Shown: positions 43,840-53,166, counted from the first letter of the stretch. The stretch is 64,000 nt of DNA from Rhizobium sp. AC27/96 (GCF_001692325.1 NZ_LXKN01000001.1:1-64000); one strand, 5' to 3'. Notes: generated from the sequence alone by a model not told the origin. Program-made: numbers and translations.

Positions 43840-45693
43840 TTAGGACTTCTTGTCGACCGGAGCCGGCGCGTTCGAGTCAGGGGACGGAGCCGGTGCCGGA
43901 TCGGGCTGCTTGCTCTTGTCGACCGTCTTCGGATCGGTGTCGAGTGCCGGCAGGCCCTTGTCGACCTTTTCCTTGATCTTCGGAATATCGGCTTCTTCCG
44001 GCTTGGAGGCCAGAGCACGGTTCCACTGGTAGACGGCTTCCAGCTTGCGGTTGACGCGCCAATAGGCATCGCCGAGGTGGTCGTTGATCGTGGGGTCGCC
44101 GGCTTTCAGCTGCGCTGCCCGTTCCAACTCGTTCACCGCATCGTCGAAGCGATTCAGACGGAAATAGGCCCAGCCAAGCGAGTCGACGATGTAGCCGTCA
44201 TCCGGCTTCAGGTCGACGGCCTTGCGGATCATGTCGAGACCCTGGTCGAGGTTCATGTTCATGTCGACCCAAGAGTAGCCGAGATAGTTCAGCACCTGCG
44301 GCTGGTCGGGGTTCAGCTCCAGAGCCTTCTTGAAGTTCGGCTCGGCATCGGCCCATTTCTTCAGGCGCTCATAGGCAATGCCGCGCTGGAAGAACACGGC
44401 CCAGTCGCTGCGCTTCGGCACGGGCCCGATGATCTGCACGGCCTTGTCGTAATTATCGGCCATGGCCTGGAAGTCCTTGGCGTCGGAAAGGACGCTGCCA
44501 TAGGCCAGGTAGCTGCGGACATCGTTGGGATCGGAATCGATCAGCGCCTTCAGATGCTTGCGGGCATCGTCGACCTTGCCGGCCTGGGCGAGCGCAAGGC
44601 CGAGCTGCAGCTCGGAGATGCGTGCCATCGGCGAATTGTCCGGCACCTTCTTGTAGAAGGCGATGGCGCGATCGGTCTGTTCCTGCTTTTCGGCCAGGCC
44701 GCCCAGAAGAACCAGCGTATCGGCGGCCTTCGGATCGAGCGAATTGGCAATCTGCAGATAAAGCGAAACGACGTCTTCGGCGCCGTCGCGGTTCAGCGCA
44801 GCACCGATGGTGAAGAGCACGGCCGCTGCACCCTGCGCGGCGTCGGTAACCTGCTGGTCGGGCGTCTCGCCCTTGGTGATGCTGTCGCGCAACGCATTCA
44901 ACGGCGCGTAATTGCTGACGAGATTGTCGCCGACCGAAATCGTATCGAGAGCCTTCTGCTTGTCGCCGGCCTTGGCTTCCAGGCGCGCCAGCGCCATGAC
45001 GGAGCGCATGAAGGTGTCGGGAGCCGTGGCGCCGCCCGTCTTGTCGAGGACCGCATCGTTCAGATGCGAGCGTGCCGACTTCAGGTCGCCCATTGTCAGG
45101 GCAATGGCGCCGGCATGATAATTCTTGAAGATGTTGAACCAATCGGGACCCTTCATCTTGTCGATCATCGAGATCGCTTCCTTGCCGCGGCCGGAGCCGG
45201 CACGCGCCCAGGCAGAAAGCAGGTTGGTCATCATCCGGTCGAGATCGTTCGGGCCGTTATATTTGAGGATTTCCTGCGCGCTGCGATATTCGTGGCGACG
45301 GATTGCGTCCATGCCGCGCACGATCGTGGTGACGCGCTCGACGGAGGGATCGCTCTTCAGCTCGTTGGCGTATTTGACGCCTTCTTCGAGATTGCCGTTT
45401 AGCAGCAGCGAAATCATCAGCCGCTGGCGGATCTCGGGGTTGCCGGGGTCGATCATCAACGCTTTCTTGTAAAGCGCGATGGCGGTGTCGTAATCATGGT
45501 CGACATCGGCGGTACGGGCAGCGAGGAACGCGCCAGCGAATGTATCGACGCTATCGGGATCGAACACGACCTCGGCGTTGACCTCGGGTGCTGCCGGCTT
45601 GTCGTCGGCCCGCGCACCATTCAGGGCGGACACTGAAAGGATCGCCGCCAAGGCTACGCCCGAGAGAAAACGGATGGCAAGTCTCTGCCGCAT
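43840..45693 (-). CDS. Exported tetratricopeptide repeat protein
   Basis: A 617-residue protein with a signal peptide (MRQRLAIRFLSGVALAAIL..., likely cleaved after ARA near residue 29) and many TPR-like repeats through the body, for example YDTAIALYKKALMIDPGNPE near the start and WADAEPNFKKALELNPDQPQ later, with a Pro/Ala/Asp-rich C-terminus. Probably a periplasmic scaffold. ATG 45693 is preferred because GAAAGG sits seven bases upstream; the frame extends to 45765 without one. It lies between ispB and ispE on the same strand. Confidence 0.88.
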   Translation of the reverse strand: MRQRLAIRFLSGVALAAILSVSALNGARADDKPAAPEVNAEVVFDPDSVDTFAGAFLAARTADVDHDYDTAIALYKKALMIDPGNPEIRQRLMISLLLNGNLEEGVKYANELKSDPSVERVTTIVRGMDAIRRHEYRSAQEILKYNGPNDLDRMMTNLLSAWARAGSGRGKEAISMIDKMKGPDWFNIFKNYHAGAIALTMGDLKSARSHLNDAVLDKTGGATAPDTFMRSVMALARLEAKAGDKQKALDTISVGDNLVSNYAPLNALRDSITKGETPDQQVTDAAQGAAAVLFTIGAALNRDGAEDVVSLYLQIANSLDPKAADTLVLLGGLAEKQEQTDRAIAFYKKVPDNSPMARISELQLGLALAQAGKVDDARKHLKALIDSDPNDVRSYLAYGSVLSDAKDFQAMADNYDKAVQIIGPVPKRSDWAVFFQRGIAYERLKKWADAEPNFKKALELNPDQPQVLNYLGYSWVDMNMNLDQGLDMIRKAVDLKPDDGYIVDSLGWAYFRLNRFDDAVNELERAAQLKAGDPTINDHLGDAYWRVNRKLEAVYQWNRALASKPEEADIPKIKEKVDKGLPALDTDPKTVDKSKQPDPAPAPSPDSNAPAPVDKKS

Positions 45694-45816
45694 TAGAAAG
45701 CCTTTCATCGAGGGACGGCCAGCGAAGTCGCCGGCGGCATAAAGCGTTCGTGTCAACTGATTCACAACAGGATGGCTTTTTTGAAGCGGCCCTGCAACAA
45801 ATTCGGCCTGCCGCTA

Positions 45817-46833
45817 TCAATTAACGCGTTCGATGCAGAAATCGATCACTTCGAGAAGTGCTGATTTCCATGGCGTTTCCGGCAATGGTGCCAGAGCGTC
45901 GCGGGCGATGGTGCCATAATGGACAGCCCGGGCGATTGTGTCGGCAAGCGCGCCATATTTCGTGATGAGCCCCAGGGCCTTCTCGAGATTCTTGTCGCTG
46001 TTATTGCCGGTTTCGATGGCGTCACGCCAGAAGGCGCGCTCTTTTTCGGTGCCACGGCGATAGGCGAGGATCACCGGAAGCGTGATCTTGCCTTCGCGGA
46101 AATCGTCGCCGACATTCTTGCCGAGATCTGCAGCCTTGCCGCCGTAATCGAGCGCATCATCGACAAGCTGGAAGGCGAGGCCGAGATTGGTGCCATAGGA
46201 TTTCAGCGCATTGCGCTCCGCCTTGCCGGCGTTGGCGACGATCGGACCGACTTCGGCCGCGGCGGCAAAGAGCGCTGCGGTCTTGGCGCGGATGACCGAG
46301 AGATAATCGTCCTCGGTCGTTTCCATGTTCTTGGAGACCGACAGCTGCAGCACTTCGCCCTCGGCGATGACGCAGGCGGCAGAAGACAGCACGTCGAGTG
46401 CGTCGAGCGAGCCGACTTCCACCATCATGCGGAAGGCCTGGCCGAGCAGGAAGTCGCCCACGAGCACGCTCGCCTGGTTGCCCCAGATCATGCGGGCGGT
46501 GGATTTGCCACGGCGCAGATCGCTTTCGTCAACCACGTCGTCATGCAGCAAGGTTGCCGTATGCAGGAACTCGACCGAGGTCGCGAGCTTGATGTGATTG
46601 TCGCCCTGGTAATTGTAGAGTGCCGCCGAGGCGATGGTCAGCATCGGCCGCAGGCGCTTGCCGCCAGACGAGATCAGATGCTCCGCGACCTCGGGAATCA
46701 TCTGTACATCGGAGCCGGCTTTCGACAGGATGAGCTGATTGACGCGTTCCATGTCCGCCTTGGTCAGATCCACCAAAGGCTTGATGGATGCCAGTTTATT
46801 CTTGCTTTCTTCCAGCGGTATCACGACGCCCAA
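45817..46833 (-). CDS. ispB: Polyprenyl diphosphate synthase (octaprenyl/decaprenyl type)
   Basis: Trans-prenyltransferase of 338 residues that makes the ubiquinone side-chain precursor. It has the first aspartate-rich motif DDVVDESDLRRG (Asp98-Asp102), GEVLQL, and the second motif LVDDALDYGG. Rhizobia use ubiquinone-10, so a decaprenyl product is likely, but chain length cannot be read from the sequence with certainty. First gene of the minus-strand group with the TPR gene, ispE and moaB; divergent from the DUF2007 gene. Confidence 0.92.
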   Translation of the reverse strand: MGVVIPLEESKNKLASIKPLVDLTKADMERVNQLILSKAGSDVQMIPEVAEHLISSGGKRLRPMLTIASAALYNYQGDNHIKLATSVEFLHTATLLHDDVVDESDLRRGKSTARMIWGNQASVLVGDFLLGQAFRMMVEVGSLDALDVLSSAACVIAEGEVLQLSVSKNMETTEDDYLSVIRAKTAALFAAAAEVGPIVANAGKAERNALKSYGTNLGLAFQLVDDALDYGGKAADLGKNVGDDFREGKITLPVILAYRRGTEKERAFWRDAIETGNNSDKNLEKALGLITKYGALADTIARAVHYGTIARDALAPLPETPWKSALLEVIDFCIERVN

Positions 46834-46941
46834 CGATCCGGACTCCTGTTCATTTTCTGCAAAGCACCATAAGAAGGGGCGAAAGAGGCGGCAAGAGGCG
46901 AATTGTCTCGTCGCGTAAATTTGACAGGAAACTCAAGGCTT

Positions 46942-47172
46942 ATGCACGAACTGATCCGCACGAATGATCCGGTCCTTCTTTCTTTTGCGGAGAGCCTGAT
47001 GAAAGACGCCGGAATTCATTGCTTTGTCGCGGATCAGGCCATGAGCATTCTGGAAGGCTCGCTCGGCATGTTGCCGCGCCGTTTTCTGGTGGAAGAGGAG
47101 CGTGCCGATCAGGCACGGCGCATTCTCGTCGATGCCGGTCTCGGAGACGAGCTGCGCCCTGCGCGCAGCTGA
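46942..47172 (+). CDS. DUF2007-type putative signal-transducing protein
   Basis: A 76-residue protein, MHELIRTNDPVLLSFAESLMKDAGI..., with the short alpha/beta pattern of DUF2007 (related to the PII-like ferredoxin fold) and the usual LPRRFLVEEERADQARRIL second half. The upstream frame to 46903 lacks conserved residues. It is followed after eight bases by a methyltransferase gene, a fixed pair in rhizobia. Confidence 0.87.
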   Translation: MHELIRTNDPVLLSFAESLMKDAGIHCFVADQAMSILEGSLGMLPRRFLVEEERADQARRILVDAGLGDELRPARS

Positions 47173-47180
47173 GGTCGGTC

Positions 47181-47957
47181 ATGGCCGATAGTCCTTCCGA
47201 AACCATCGACGCCTTCCATCGAGGGGCATTCCATATTGTCCAGCCGAAGGGCAGGGGGCATCGTTCCGGCATGGATGCCATGCTGTTGGCCGCTCTCGTG
47301 GCTGACGAACGGCCCATCAGGGTCGCCGATCTCGGCGCCGGCGCAGGTGCCGCCGGCATGGCAGTGGCGTCGCGGGTCGACCGGGCGGAGGTGGTGCTGT
47401 TCGAGCGTTCGCCCGACATGGCCGAATTTGCCCGCAAGAGCCTGCTGTTGCCGGAAAATGCCCGCTTTGCCGGGCGTGTGGCGGTCATCGAAGCCGATGT
47501 GACGCTGACTGGCAAGAATCGCAACGAGGCAGGCTTGATCGACGACAGCTTCCATCATGTCATCATGAATCCGCCTTTCAACGATGCGAGCGACCGGCTG
47601 ACGCCCGATGCGCTGAAGGCCGAGGCACATGCCATGACCGAGGGGCTGTTCGAGCGGTGGATACGCACGGCCGGCGCCATCATGATCCCCGGCGGCCAGC
47701 TGTCGCTGATCGCCCGGCCGGAATCGATCGGCGAGATCATCGCCGCCTGTGGCCGGCGTTTCGGCGGCATCGAGATCACGCCGATCCATCCGCGCGAGGG
47801 CGAGAATGCGGTTCGCATCCTGGTGACGGCGATCAAGGGATCGAGGAAGCGGCTGGGTCTGCGCGCGCCGCTGATCATGCATGGCGAAGGAACTCATAAA
47901 TTCACCGATTTCGTCGATGATATGAACAATGGCCGCGCCGCCTATGCGCGCAAATAG
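47181..47957 (+). CDS. SAM-dependent methyltransferase, TrmN6-like
   Basis: A 258-residue class I methyltransferase with the SAM loop VADLGAGAGAAGMA near residue 50 and the N6-adenine-type catalytic NPPFN near residue 132. It begins with a QPKGRGHRSGMDAMLLAA segment typical of the TrmN6/YfiC (tRNA1(Val) A37 methyltransferase) group. The target is therefore probably tRNA adenosine, by homology only. Cotranscribed with the DUF2007 gene. Confidence 0.87.
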   Translation: MADSPSETIDAFHRGAFHIVQPKGRGHRSGMDAMLLAALVADERPIRVADLGAGAGAAGMAVASRVDRAEVVLFERSPDMAEFARKSLLLPENARFAGRVAVIEADVTLTGKNRNEAGLIDDSFHHVIMNPPFNDASDRLTPDALKAEAHAMTEGLFERWIRTAGAIMIPGGQLSLIARPESIGEIIAACGRRFGGIEITPIHPREGENAVRILVTAIKGSRKRLGLRAPLIMHGEGTHKFTDFVDDMNNGRAAYARK

Positions 47958-48062
47958 CGCTTCCCTTTCGTCATTTGGCACATGAAATGTGATCGGCGAT
48001 GTTGCGTTTGCCGTTTCCGTGCATACATCACGGGCAGTGAACTTCATGATTCAAGGTGACGA

Positions 48063-48923
48063 ATGGTTGGGTTTTTGAGACGCATGCTTCCGAAGCGGTT
48101 TCGCAAGGAAAGGCTGGTCATACCCGTCGTTCGGCTGAGCGGTGTCATTTCGGCGGGCGGTGGCCCGCTGAGGCAATCGCTCAATCTCGCAGGCGTCTCG
48201 CAGGCGTTGGAAAAGGCTTTCGACATGAAGACCGCGCCGGCCGTCGCCATCGTCGTCAATTCGCCGGGCGGCTCGCCGGTGCAGTCGCGCATGATCTATA
48301 ACCGCATTCGCGACCTGGCCGTTGAGAAGAACAAGAAGGTTCTGGTCTTCGTCGAGGATGTGGCAGCGTCCGGCGGCTACATGATTGCGCTTGCGGGTGA
48401 CGAAATCATCGCCGACCCCACTTCGATCGTCGGTTCCATTGGGGTCGTCTCCCGCGGCTTCGGCTTTCCGGAGCTGCTGAAGAAGATCGGCGTCGAGCGC
48501 CGTGTCTATACGGCCGGCGCGAACAAGGCGATCCTTGATCCCTTCCAGCCGGAGAAGGAAAAGGACATCGAATATCTGAAGAGCCTGCAGCTCGAGATTC
48601 ACAAGGTCTTCATCGACATGGTGCTCGAGCGTCGCACGGGAAAGCTCTCAGCCGACGAAACCGTGTTCTCCGGCCTGTTTTGGACAGGCAGCCGCGGGTT
48701 GGAGCTCGGCCTGATCGACGGTCTCGGCGACATGCGCCAGGAATTGCGGAAGCGCTTCGGCGACAAGGTCAAGCTGACGCTGGTCACCACGCCGCGCAGC
48801 CTTTTCGGCCGTCGCGCCCCCGGTGTTTCGCTCTCGGGCATGGACGGCCTCGGCGCGAGCCTTGCATCCGGGCTTGCCGAAGCGGCAGAGGAAAAGGCAT
48901 TGTGGGGCCGGTACGGATTGTAA
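48063..48923 (+). CDS. S49-family serine protease (SppA/SohB-like)
   Basis: A 286-residue ClpP-fold protease of the signal peptide peptidase A family, with NSPGGSP (66-72), the nucleophile Ser103 in AASGGYM, GSIGVVS and the general-base Lys155 in GANKAILDPF. It has one domain, like SohB and Bacillus SppA, and no strong N-terminal membrane helix, so localisation is uncertain. AAGG lies seven bases before the ATG. A small membrane protein gene follows after 16 bases. Confidence 0.9.
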   Translation: MVGFLRRMLPKRFRKERLVIPVVRLSGVISAGGGPLRQSLNLAGVSQALEKAFDMKTAPAVAIVVNSPGGSPVQSRMIYNRIRDLAVEKNKKVLVFVEDVAASGGYMIALAGDEIIADPTSIVGSIGVVSRGFGFPELLKKIGVERRVYTAGANKAILDPFQPEKEKDIEYLKSLQLEIHKVFIDMVLERRTGKLSADETVFSGLFWTGSRGLELGLIDGLGDMRQELRKRFGDKVKLTLVTTPRSLFGRRAPGVSLSGMDGLGASLASGLAEAAEEKALWGRYGL

Positions 48924-48939
48924 TCGGGAGCGCTGGGTA

Positions 48940-49131
48940 ATGCCCCAGATCATCTTTTTCATCGTCGCCGTCGGCGGCATCTGGTTCTTGTATCGGCGTT
49001 TCGTCCGCGACGCTCAGCGGCTTGCCGAAAAGTCCCGTCGCGCCGAAACGGAGCGGCGCACGGGTGCGATCGGGACGCTGGTCAAGGATCCGAAGACGGG
49101 AGAATACCGCGTCAAGCGGGAGGATGAGTAG
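48940..49131 (+). CDS. Small single-span membrane protein, hypothetical
   Basis: A 63-residue protein with an N-terminal membrane helix (PQIIFFIVAVGGIWFLY) and a charged cytoplasmic tail, ending KDPKTGEYRVKREDE. It is just behind the S49 protease gene and probably cotranscribed. The frame is open to 48823 inside the protease gene; ATG 48940 begins the hydrophobic segment. Role unknown, possibly an accessory of the protease (inference). Confidence 0.75.
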   Translation: MPQIIFFIVAVGGIWFLYRRFVRDAQRLAEKSRRAETERRTGAIGTLVKDPKTGEYRVKREDE

Positions 49132-49253
49132 CACGGACAAAGCAGGGCGGCGTCAGCTGGCTTCGGAGAAAGTGAAATCTTTCTACTTGAACTTTCCCGC
49201 CAATTGGAAATTTGATCGCGATGAAGCCAATATGCGTAGCGATCATTCGGATC

Positions 49254-49568
49254 TCAGCGTCGTTTTTCCACCCGTGACATCCAATCCGCTCCCGCGTAGC
49301 TGATGCAGAGAATGTGGACGACCTGGGTCGCATCATCTACCGTGAAGCATACGACCGCCTTTTCTGAGGCGGGAATTGCTCTCAGCTTTGGCCCAATATC
49401 GGTACGCACCGTGCCTATATGTGGAAAGTCGGCGAGCTTATCGATGAATTCTGTGATTTAATCGGCTTTTGCCAGCCCGATTTCGATACCTGCATAACTG
49501 GAAATGAAATCGACGATGTCGAAGAGATCGCTTTCGACAAGCGGATGCTTGGTTATCGCATAACGCAT
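49254..49568 (-). pseudogene. RelE/ParE-family toxin pseudogene (in-frame stop codon)
   Basis: From ATG 49568 the frame reads MRYAITKHPLVESDLFDIVDFISSY..., a ParE/RelE-type toxin start, but meets TAA after 36 codons (49458-49460). Reading on in the same frame gives a continuous C-terminal half: FIDKLADFPHIG, RAIPASEKAVVCFTVDD and HILCISYAGADWM, ending at TGA (49254). The total of 105 codons including stop fits the family, so a single sense-to-TAA substitution explains the break. The antitoxin gene lies just upstream and is intact. Confidence 0.85.
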
Positions 49569-49576
49569 GGGCTGAC

Positions 49577-49861
49577 TTACTTGGCGTATTTCTGGCGCAG
49601 CCGATCTTTCACTCTGGACGCCATTTCCTTGCCGTCCCAAGGGAGCCACTGATCATCAGGCAATTCCATACGCCGGCGAATTTCATCCGCCATGCCGGTC
49701 ACTGCATCATCGGTCGCGCCGTCATGATGGGTGATCTGGTCAATCTGCTCGATGGCCGCTTCAACGAGGCTGGAAATAGACGGAAATGCGCCTTCCTCGA
49801 CCATCTTTTCCGCAAGACGGAGATGGCGCTCAGACAGTGTGATTTCGGTCTTGACGTTCAT
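49577..49861 (-). CDS. ParD-type antitoxin
   Basis: A 94-residue protein with an N-terminal ribbon-helix-helix (KTEITLSERHLRLAEKMVEEG..SISSLVEAAIEQ) typical of ParD/CopG antitoxins and an acidic C-terminal toxin-binding part. The frame reaches 49897, but ATG 49861 (MNVKTEITL) begins the beta strand. It ends eight bases before the toxin pseudogene, the normal antitoxin-toxin order. With the toxin broken it is probably a relic, although it may still bind DNA or neutralise related toxins elsewhere. Confidence 0.85.
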   Translation of the reverse strand: MNVKTEITLSERHLRLAEKMVEEGAFPSISSLVEAAIEQIDQITHHDGATDDAVTGMADEIRRRMELPDDQWLPWDGKEMASRVKDRLRQKYAK

Positions 49862-49980
49862 TATCTTCTCCAAGGCGGCGCGGAGACGCATAGCCATATC
49901 TATACGTCATCTCTTGACCCTTGTCTTCCATCGTGGCACCTGTCGCGCCAATCCACATCAAGCAGATAGTAGCGGATCCC

Positions 49981-50940
49981 ATGACTGCCAACGTGCCCGA
50001 CCACATGAACCCGAAGCGCTCCTTTCAGGCGTTGATCCTGACGCTGCACAATTACTGGGCCGACAAGGGTTGCGCGGTTCTGCAGCCCTACGACATGGAA
50101 GTCGGTGCCGGCACGTTCCATCCGGCGACCACGCTGCGCGCGCTCGGCCCGAAGCCCTGGCGGGCTGCCTATGTGCAGCCGTCGCGCCGCCCGTCCGACG
50201 GCCGTTATGGCGAAAACCCGAACCGCCTGCAGCACTATTATCAGTATCAGGTCATCCTGAAGCCCAATCCGCCGAACCTGCAGAAGCTCTATCTCGGCTC
50301 GCTGAAGGCGATCGGCCTCGATCCGCTGTTGCACGACATCCGCTTCGTCGAGGACGACTGGGAAAGCCCGACGCTCGGCGCATGGGGTCTTGGCTGGGAA
50401 TGCTGGTGCGACGGCATGGAAGTGTCGCAGTTCACCTATTTCCAGCAGGTCTGCGGCATCGAATGCGCGCCGGTTGCCGGCGAATTGACTTACGGTCTGG
50501 AACGTCTGGCCACCTATGTCCAGGGCGTCGACAGCGTCTACGATCTCAATTTCAACGGCCTCGAAGGCGAAGACAAGATCAGCTACGGCGATATCTTCCT
50601 GCAGGCCGAACAGGAATATTCCCGGCATAATTTCGAATATGCCAATACCGAGATGCTGCATCGCCATTTCATCGATGCCGAGAAGGAATGCCAGGCATTG
50701 CTGGCCGCCGGCGCCCCTGGCGACAGCGATAACCAGCGCCTGCACAAATGCGTCTTTCCGGCCTATGACCAGTGCATCAAGGCGAGCCACGTCTTCAACC
50801 TGCTCGATGCCCGCGGTGTCATCTCGGTGACTGAGCGCCAGAGCTACATCCTGCGCGTACGCACGCTTGCCAAGGCTTGCGGCGAGGCCTTCCTCCTGAC
50901 CGATGCCGGCGGCATCAACTGGAACCAGCAGGCCGCCTGA
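49981..50940 (+). CDS. glyQ: Glycyl-tRNA synthetase alpha subunit
   Basis: Catalytic-side subunit of the alpha2beta2 glycyl-tRNA synthetase. The 319-residue product carries the conserved block from [18 protein letters not shown] through [12 protein letters not shown], the [12 protein letters not shown] segment and [15 protein letters not shown] 49981 gives an N-terminus slightly longer than E. coli; ATG 50005 (MNPKRSFQ) is the alternative. Unusually for a paired enzyme, glyS lies 4.8 kb downstream behind four unrelated genes on the same strand. Confidence 0.95.
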   Translation: MTANVPDHMNPKRSFQALILTLHNYWADKGCAVLQPYDMEVGAGTFHPATTLRALGPKPWRAAYVQPSRRPSDGRYGENPNRLQHYYQYQVILKPNPPNLQKLYLGSLKAIGLDPLLHDIRFVEDDWESPTLGAWGLGWECWCDGMEVSQFTYFQQVCGIECAPVAGELTYGLERLATYVQGVDSVYDLNFNGLEGEDKISYGDIFLQAEQEYSRHNFEYANTEMLHRHFIDAEKECQALLAAGAPGDSDNQRLHKCVFPAYDQCIKASHVFNLLDARGVISVTERQSYILRVRTLAKACGEAFLLTDAGGINWNQQAA

Positions 50941-51143
50941 GCCTGAACTACGATCGGAGCGCGTATGCGCGCGCTCCTTAGATCATGGTTCATGGAGCAT
51001 CTTCCTTGAGCAATCGCGAATGTAATTCCTCTGATTGGGCTGCTTTCACCCGATTTTGGGCGATTATTGCGGTAAATGCCGGGTGACATTGCGAAAAAAT
51101 CTGCCTAGTGTCCCGGCGGTTGCAGTCGCCATGGGGATTCGAG

Positions 51144-51695
51144 ATGTACATTCTTCTAGCGATCATAGTGCTGGCAGCACTCTATGTGGTCTTCATCTAC
51201 AACGGGCTTGTTCGTTCCCGCCAGGTTGCGGAAGAAGCATGGTCCGGCATTGACGTGCAGTTGAAGCGCCGCGCCGATCTAATTCCCAATCTGGTCGAGA
51301 CGGTCAAAGGCTATGCCGGCCATGAGAACAAGACGCTTGTGGAAGTTACCCAGGCGCGTGCCGCGGCCCAGGCCGTGCCCGCTGGCGATGTTGCCGGTCG
51401 TGCCGCTGCCGAAGGCATGCTCAGCCAGGCGCTTGGGCGCCTGATGGTCGTCTCCGAAGCCTATCCCGACCTGAAGGCCAATACGGGTTTCGTCGAGCTG
51501 CAGCAGTCGCTGGAGACGACGGAAAACGAGATCCAGATGTCGCGCCGCTATTACAACGGTGCCGCGCGCGATCTGAACGTCAAGGTCGAGACCTTCCCCA
51601 ACAATCTCATCGCCGGCCCCTTCGGCTTCGTCAAGAAGGCCTATTTCGAGATTACCAATGAGGCGGATCGCGCCGTTCCCACGGTAAAGTTCTGA
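51144..51695 (+). CDS. LemA family protein
   Basis: A 183-residue protein with an N-terminal membrane helix (MYILLAIIVLAALYVVFIY) and the LemA helical domain, including RRADLIPNLVETVKGYAGHE and YYNGAARDLNVKVETFPNN. LemA proteins are membrane-anchored with unknown function and often pair with DUF2207 (TPM-like) proteins; here the DUF2207 gene is two genes downstream, separated by an aroA-family gene. ATG 51144 is taken; the frame extends to 51108 without support. Confidence 0.92.
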   Translation: MYILLAIIVLAALYVVFIYNGLVRSRQVAEEAWSGIDVQLKRRADLIPNLVETVKGYAGHENKTLVEVTQARAAAQAVPAGDVAGRAAAEGMLSQALGRLMVVSEAYPDLKANTGFVELQQSLETTENEIQMSRRYYNGAARDLNVKVETFPNNLIAGPFGFVKKAYFEITNEADRAVPTVKF

Positions 51696-51742
51696 GATTA
51701 CCGCTATCGGTTTTTCGTGTGAGGCGGTAAAGGAAGCCGCTT

Positions 51743-51794
51743 GGCGGCCGATGGCCGCCTACTTGATTGACCTGAAAAGCGGCCATCGGCCGCC
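51743..51794. repeat. Nested palindrome between lemA and the aroA-family gene
   Basis: Sixteen bases at 51743-51758 (GGCGGCCGATGGCCGC) pair perfectly with 51779-51794. Each arm is also a palindrome itself (GGCGGCC-GAT-GGCCGCC), so the DNA could form one large or two small hairpins. There is no T tract, so it is not a classical terminator; a mobile palindromic element or an mRNA processing site is possible. Confidence 0.6.
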
Positions 51795-51814
51795 TTCCTG
51801 ACTGACCAAAGAGA

Positions 51815-53074
51815 ATGATGATGGGTAGAGCCAAACTCACGATTATCCCGCCTGGCAAGCCGCTCACCGGCCGCGCCATGCCGCCGGGATCGAAGTCGAT
51901 CACCAACCGCGCACTGCTGCTCGCCGGCCTTGCCAAGGGTACGAGCCGGCTGACCGGTGCGCTGAAGAGTGACGATACCCGCTATATGGCCGAAGCGCTG
52001 CGCGCCATGGGCGTCGTCATCGACGAGCCGGATGCAACGACCTTCATCGTGACCGGCAGCGGCAAGCTGAAGGCGCCGTCCGCGCCGCTTTTCCTCGGCA
52101 ATGCCGGCACGGCGACCCGCTTCCTGACGGCCGCCGCAGCACTGGTCGACGGCAAGGTCGTGGTCGATGGCGATCAGCACATGCGCAAGCGGCCGATCGG
52201 CCCGCTGGTCGATGCGTTGCGTTCGCTCGGCATCGACGCATCGACGGAAACCGGTTGCCCGCCTGTGACGATCAACGGCACCGGCCGCTTCGAGGCAAGC
52301 CGCGTGCAGATCGATGGCGGCCTGTCCAGCCAGTATGTCTCCGCGCTCCTGATGATGGCCGCCGGCGGTGACCGCGCCGTCGATGTCGAGCTGCTCGGCG
52401 AGCACATCGGCGCCCTCGGCTATATCGACCTGACGGTTGCCGCCATGCGTGCCTTCGGCGCCAAGGTGGAGCGCGTGAGCCCCGTTGCCTGGCGCGTCGA
52501 GGCCACCGGTTACCATGCCGCCGATTTCCTCATCGAGCCGGATGCCTCGGCCGCGACCTATCTCTGGGCGGCGGAAGTGCTTGGTGGCGGCAAGATCGAT
52601 CTCGGCACGCCGGCCACGGAATTCTCGCAGCCGGATGCGCGAGCCTATGATTTCATCTCGAAGTTCCCGCACCTGCCCGCCGTCATCGACGGCTCGCAGA
52701 TGCAGGACGCCATTCCGACGCTTGCGGTTCTCGCCGCTTTCAACGAAACGCCCGTGCGCTTCGTCGGCATCGAGAACCTTCGCGTCAAGGAGTGCGACCG
52801 CATCCGCGCGCTGTCGAGCGGCCTGTCGCGTATCGTCCCGAACCTCGGCACCGAGGAGGGCGATGATCTGATCGTCGCTTCCGATCCCAGCCTTGCCGGC
52901 AAGGTCCTGCCGGCCGAGATCGACAGTTTTGCCGATCATCGCATCGCCATGAGCTTTGCGCTTGCCGGCCTGAAGATCGGCGGCATCACCATTCTCGACC
53001 CGGACTGCGTCGCCAAGACCTTCCCGTCCTACTGGAACGTGCTGGCTTCGCTCGGGGTCACCTACGAAGACTGA
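51815..53074 (+). CDS. aroA: 3-phosphoshikimate 1-carboxyvinyltransferase (EPSP synthase) family protein
   Basis: EPSP synthase joins shikimate 3-phosphate and phosphoenolpyruvate in aromatic amino-acid synthesis. The 419-residue protein has PGSKSITNRALLLAGLAKG, LGNAGTATRFLTAAAA, RKRPIGPLVDAL and the late VKECDRI and DHRIAMSFA motifs. The PEP-loop reads GNAGTATRF rather than GNAGTAMRP (E. coli class I) or GNAATGCR (CP4-type class II). Rhizobia usually have a CP4-type aroA elsewhere, so this may be a second, divergent homolog (inference). It lies between lemA and DUF2207. Confidence 0.85.
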   Translation: MMMGRAKLTIIPPGKPLTGRAMPPGSKSITNRALLLAGLAKGTSRLTGALKSDDTRYMAEALRAMGVVIDEPDATTFIVTGSGKLKAPSAPLFLGNAGTATRFLTAAAALVDGKVVVDGDQHMRKRPIGPLVDALRSLGIDASTETGCPPVTINGTGRFEASRVQIDGGLSSQYVSALLMMAAGGDRAVDVELLGEHIGALGYIDLTVAAMRAFGAKVERVSPVAWRVEATGYHAADFLIEPDASAATYLWAAEVLGGGKIDLGTPATEFSQPDARAYDFISKFPHLPAVIDGSQMQDAIPTLAVLAAFNETPVRFVGIENLRVKECDRIRALSSGLSRIVPNLGTEEGDDLIVASDPSLAGKVLPAEIDSFADHRIAMSFALAGLKIGGITILDPDCVAKTFPSYWNVLASLGVTYED

Positions 53075-53166
53075 CGCTCTGCCATCCCAGGGAAAGGCGG
53101 GGCGCGGAAGCATTCTTGACGTGAGGCGGCGCCGGCAACGGCGCCGCGCTATCTCTTGGGGGAGCG

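Noticed and set aside
44077..45402. 441-codon plus-strand frame opposite the TPR gene
   Set aside because: Antisense shadow of repeated TPR codons.
49124..49303. Small plus-strand frame after the 63-residue membrane protein
   Set aside because: It lies mostly opposite the start of the toxin remnant region, has no ribosome site and looks non-conserved.
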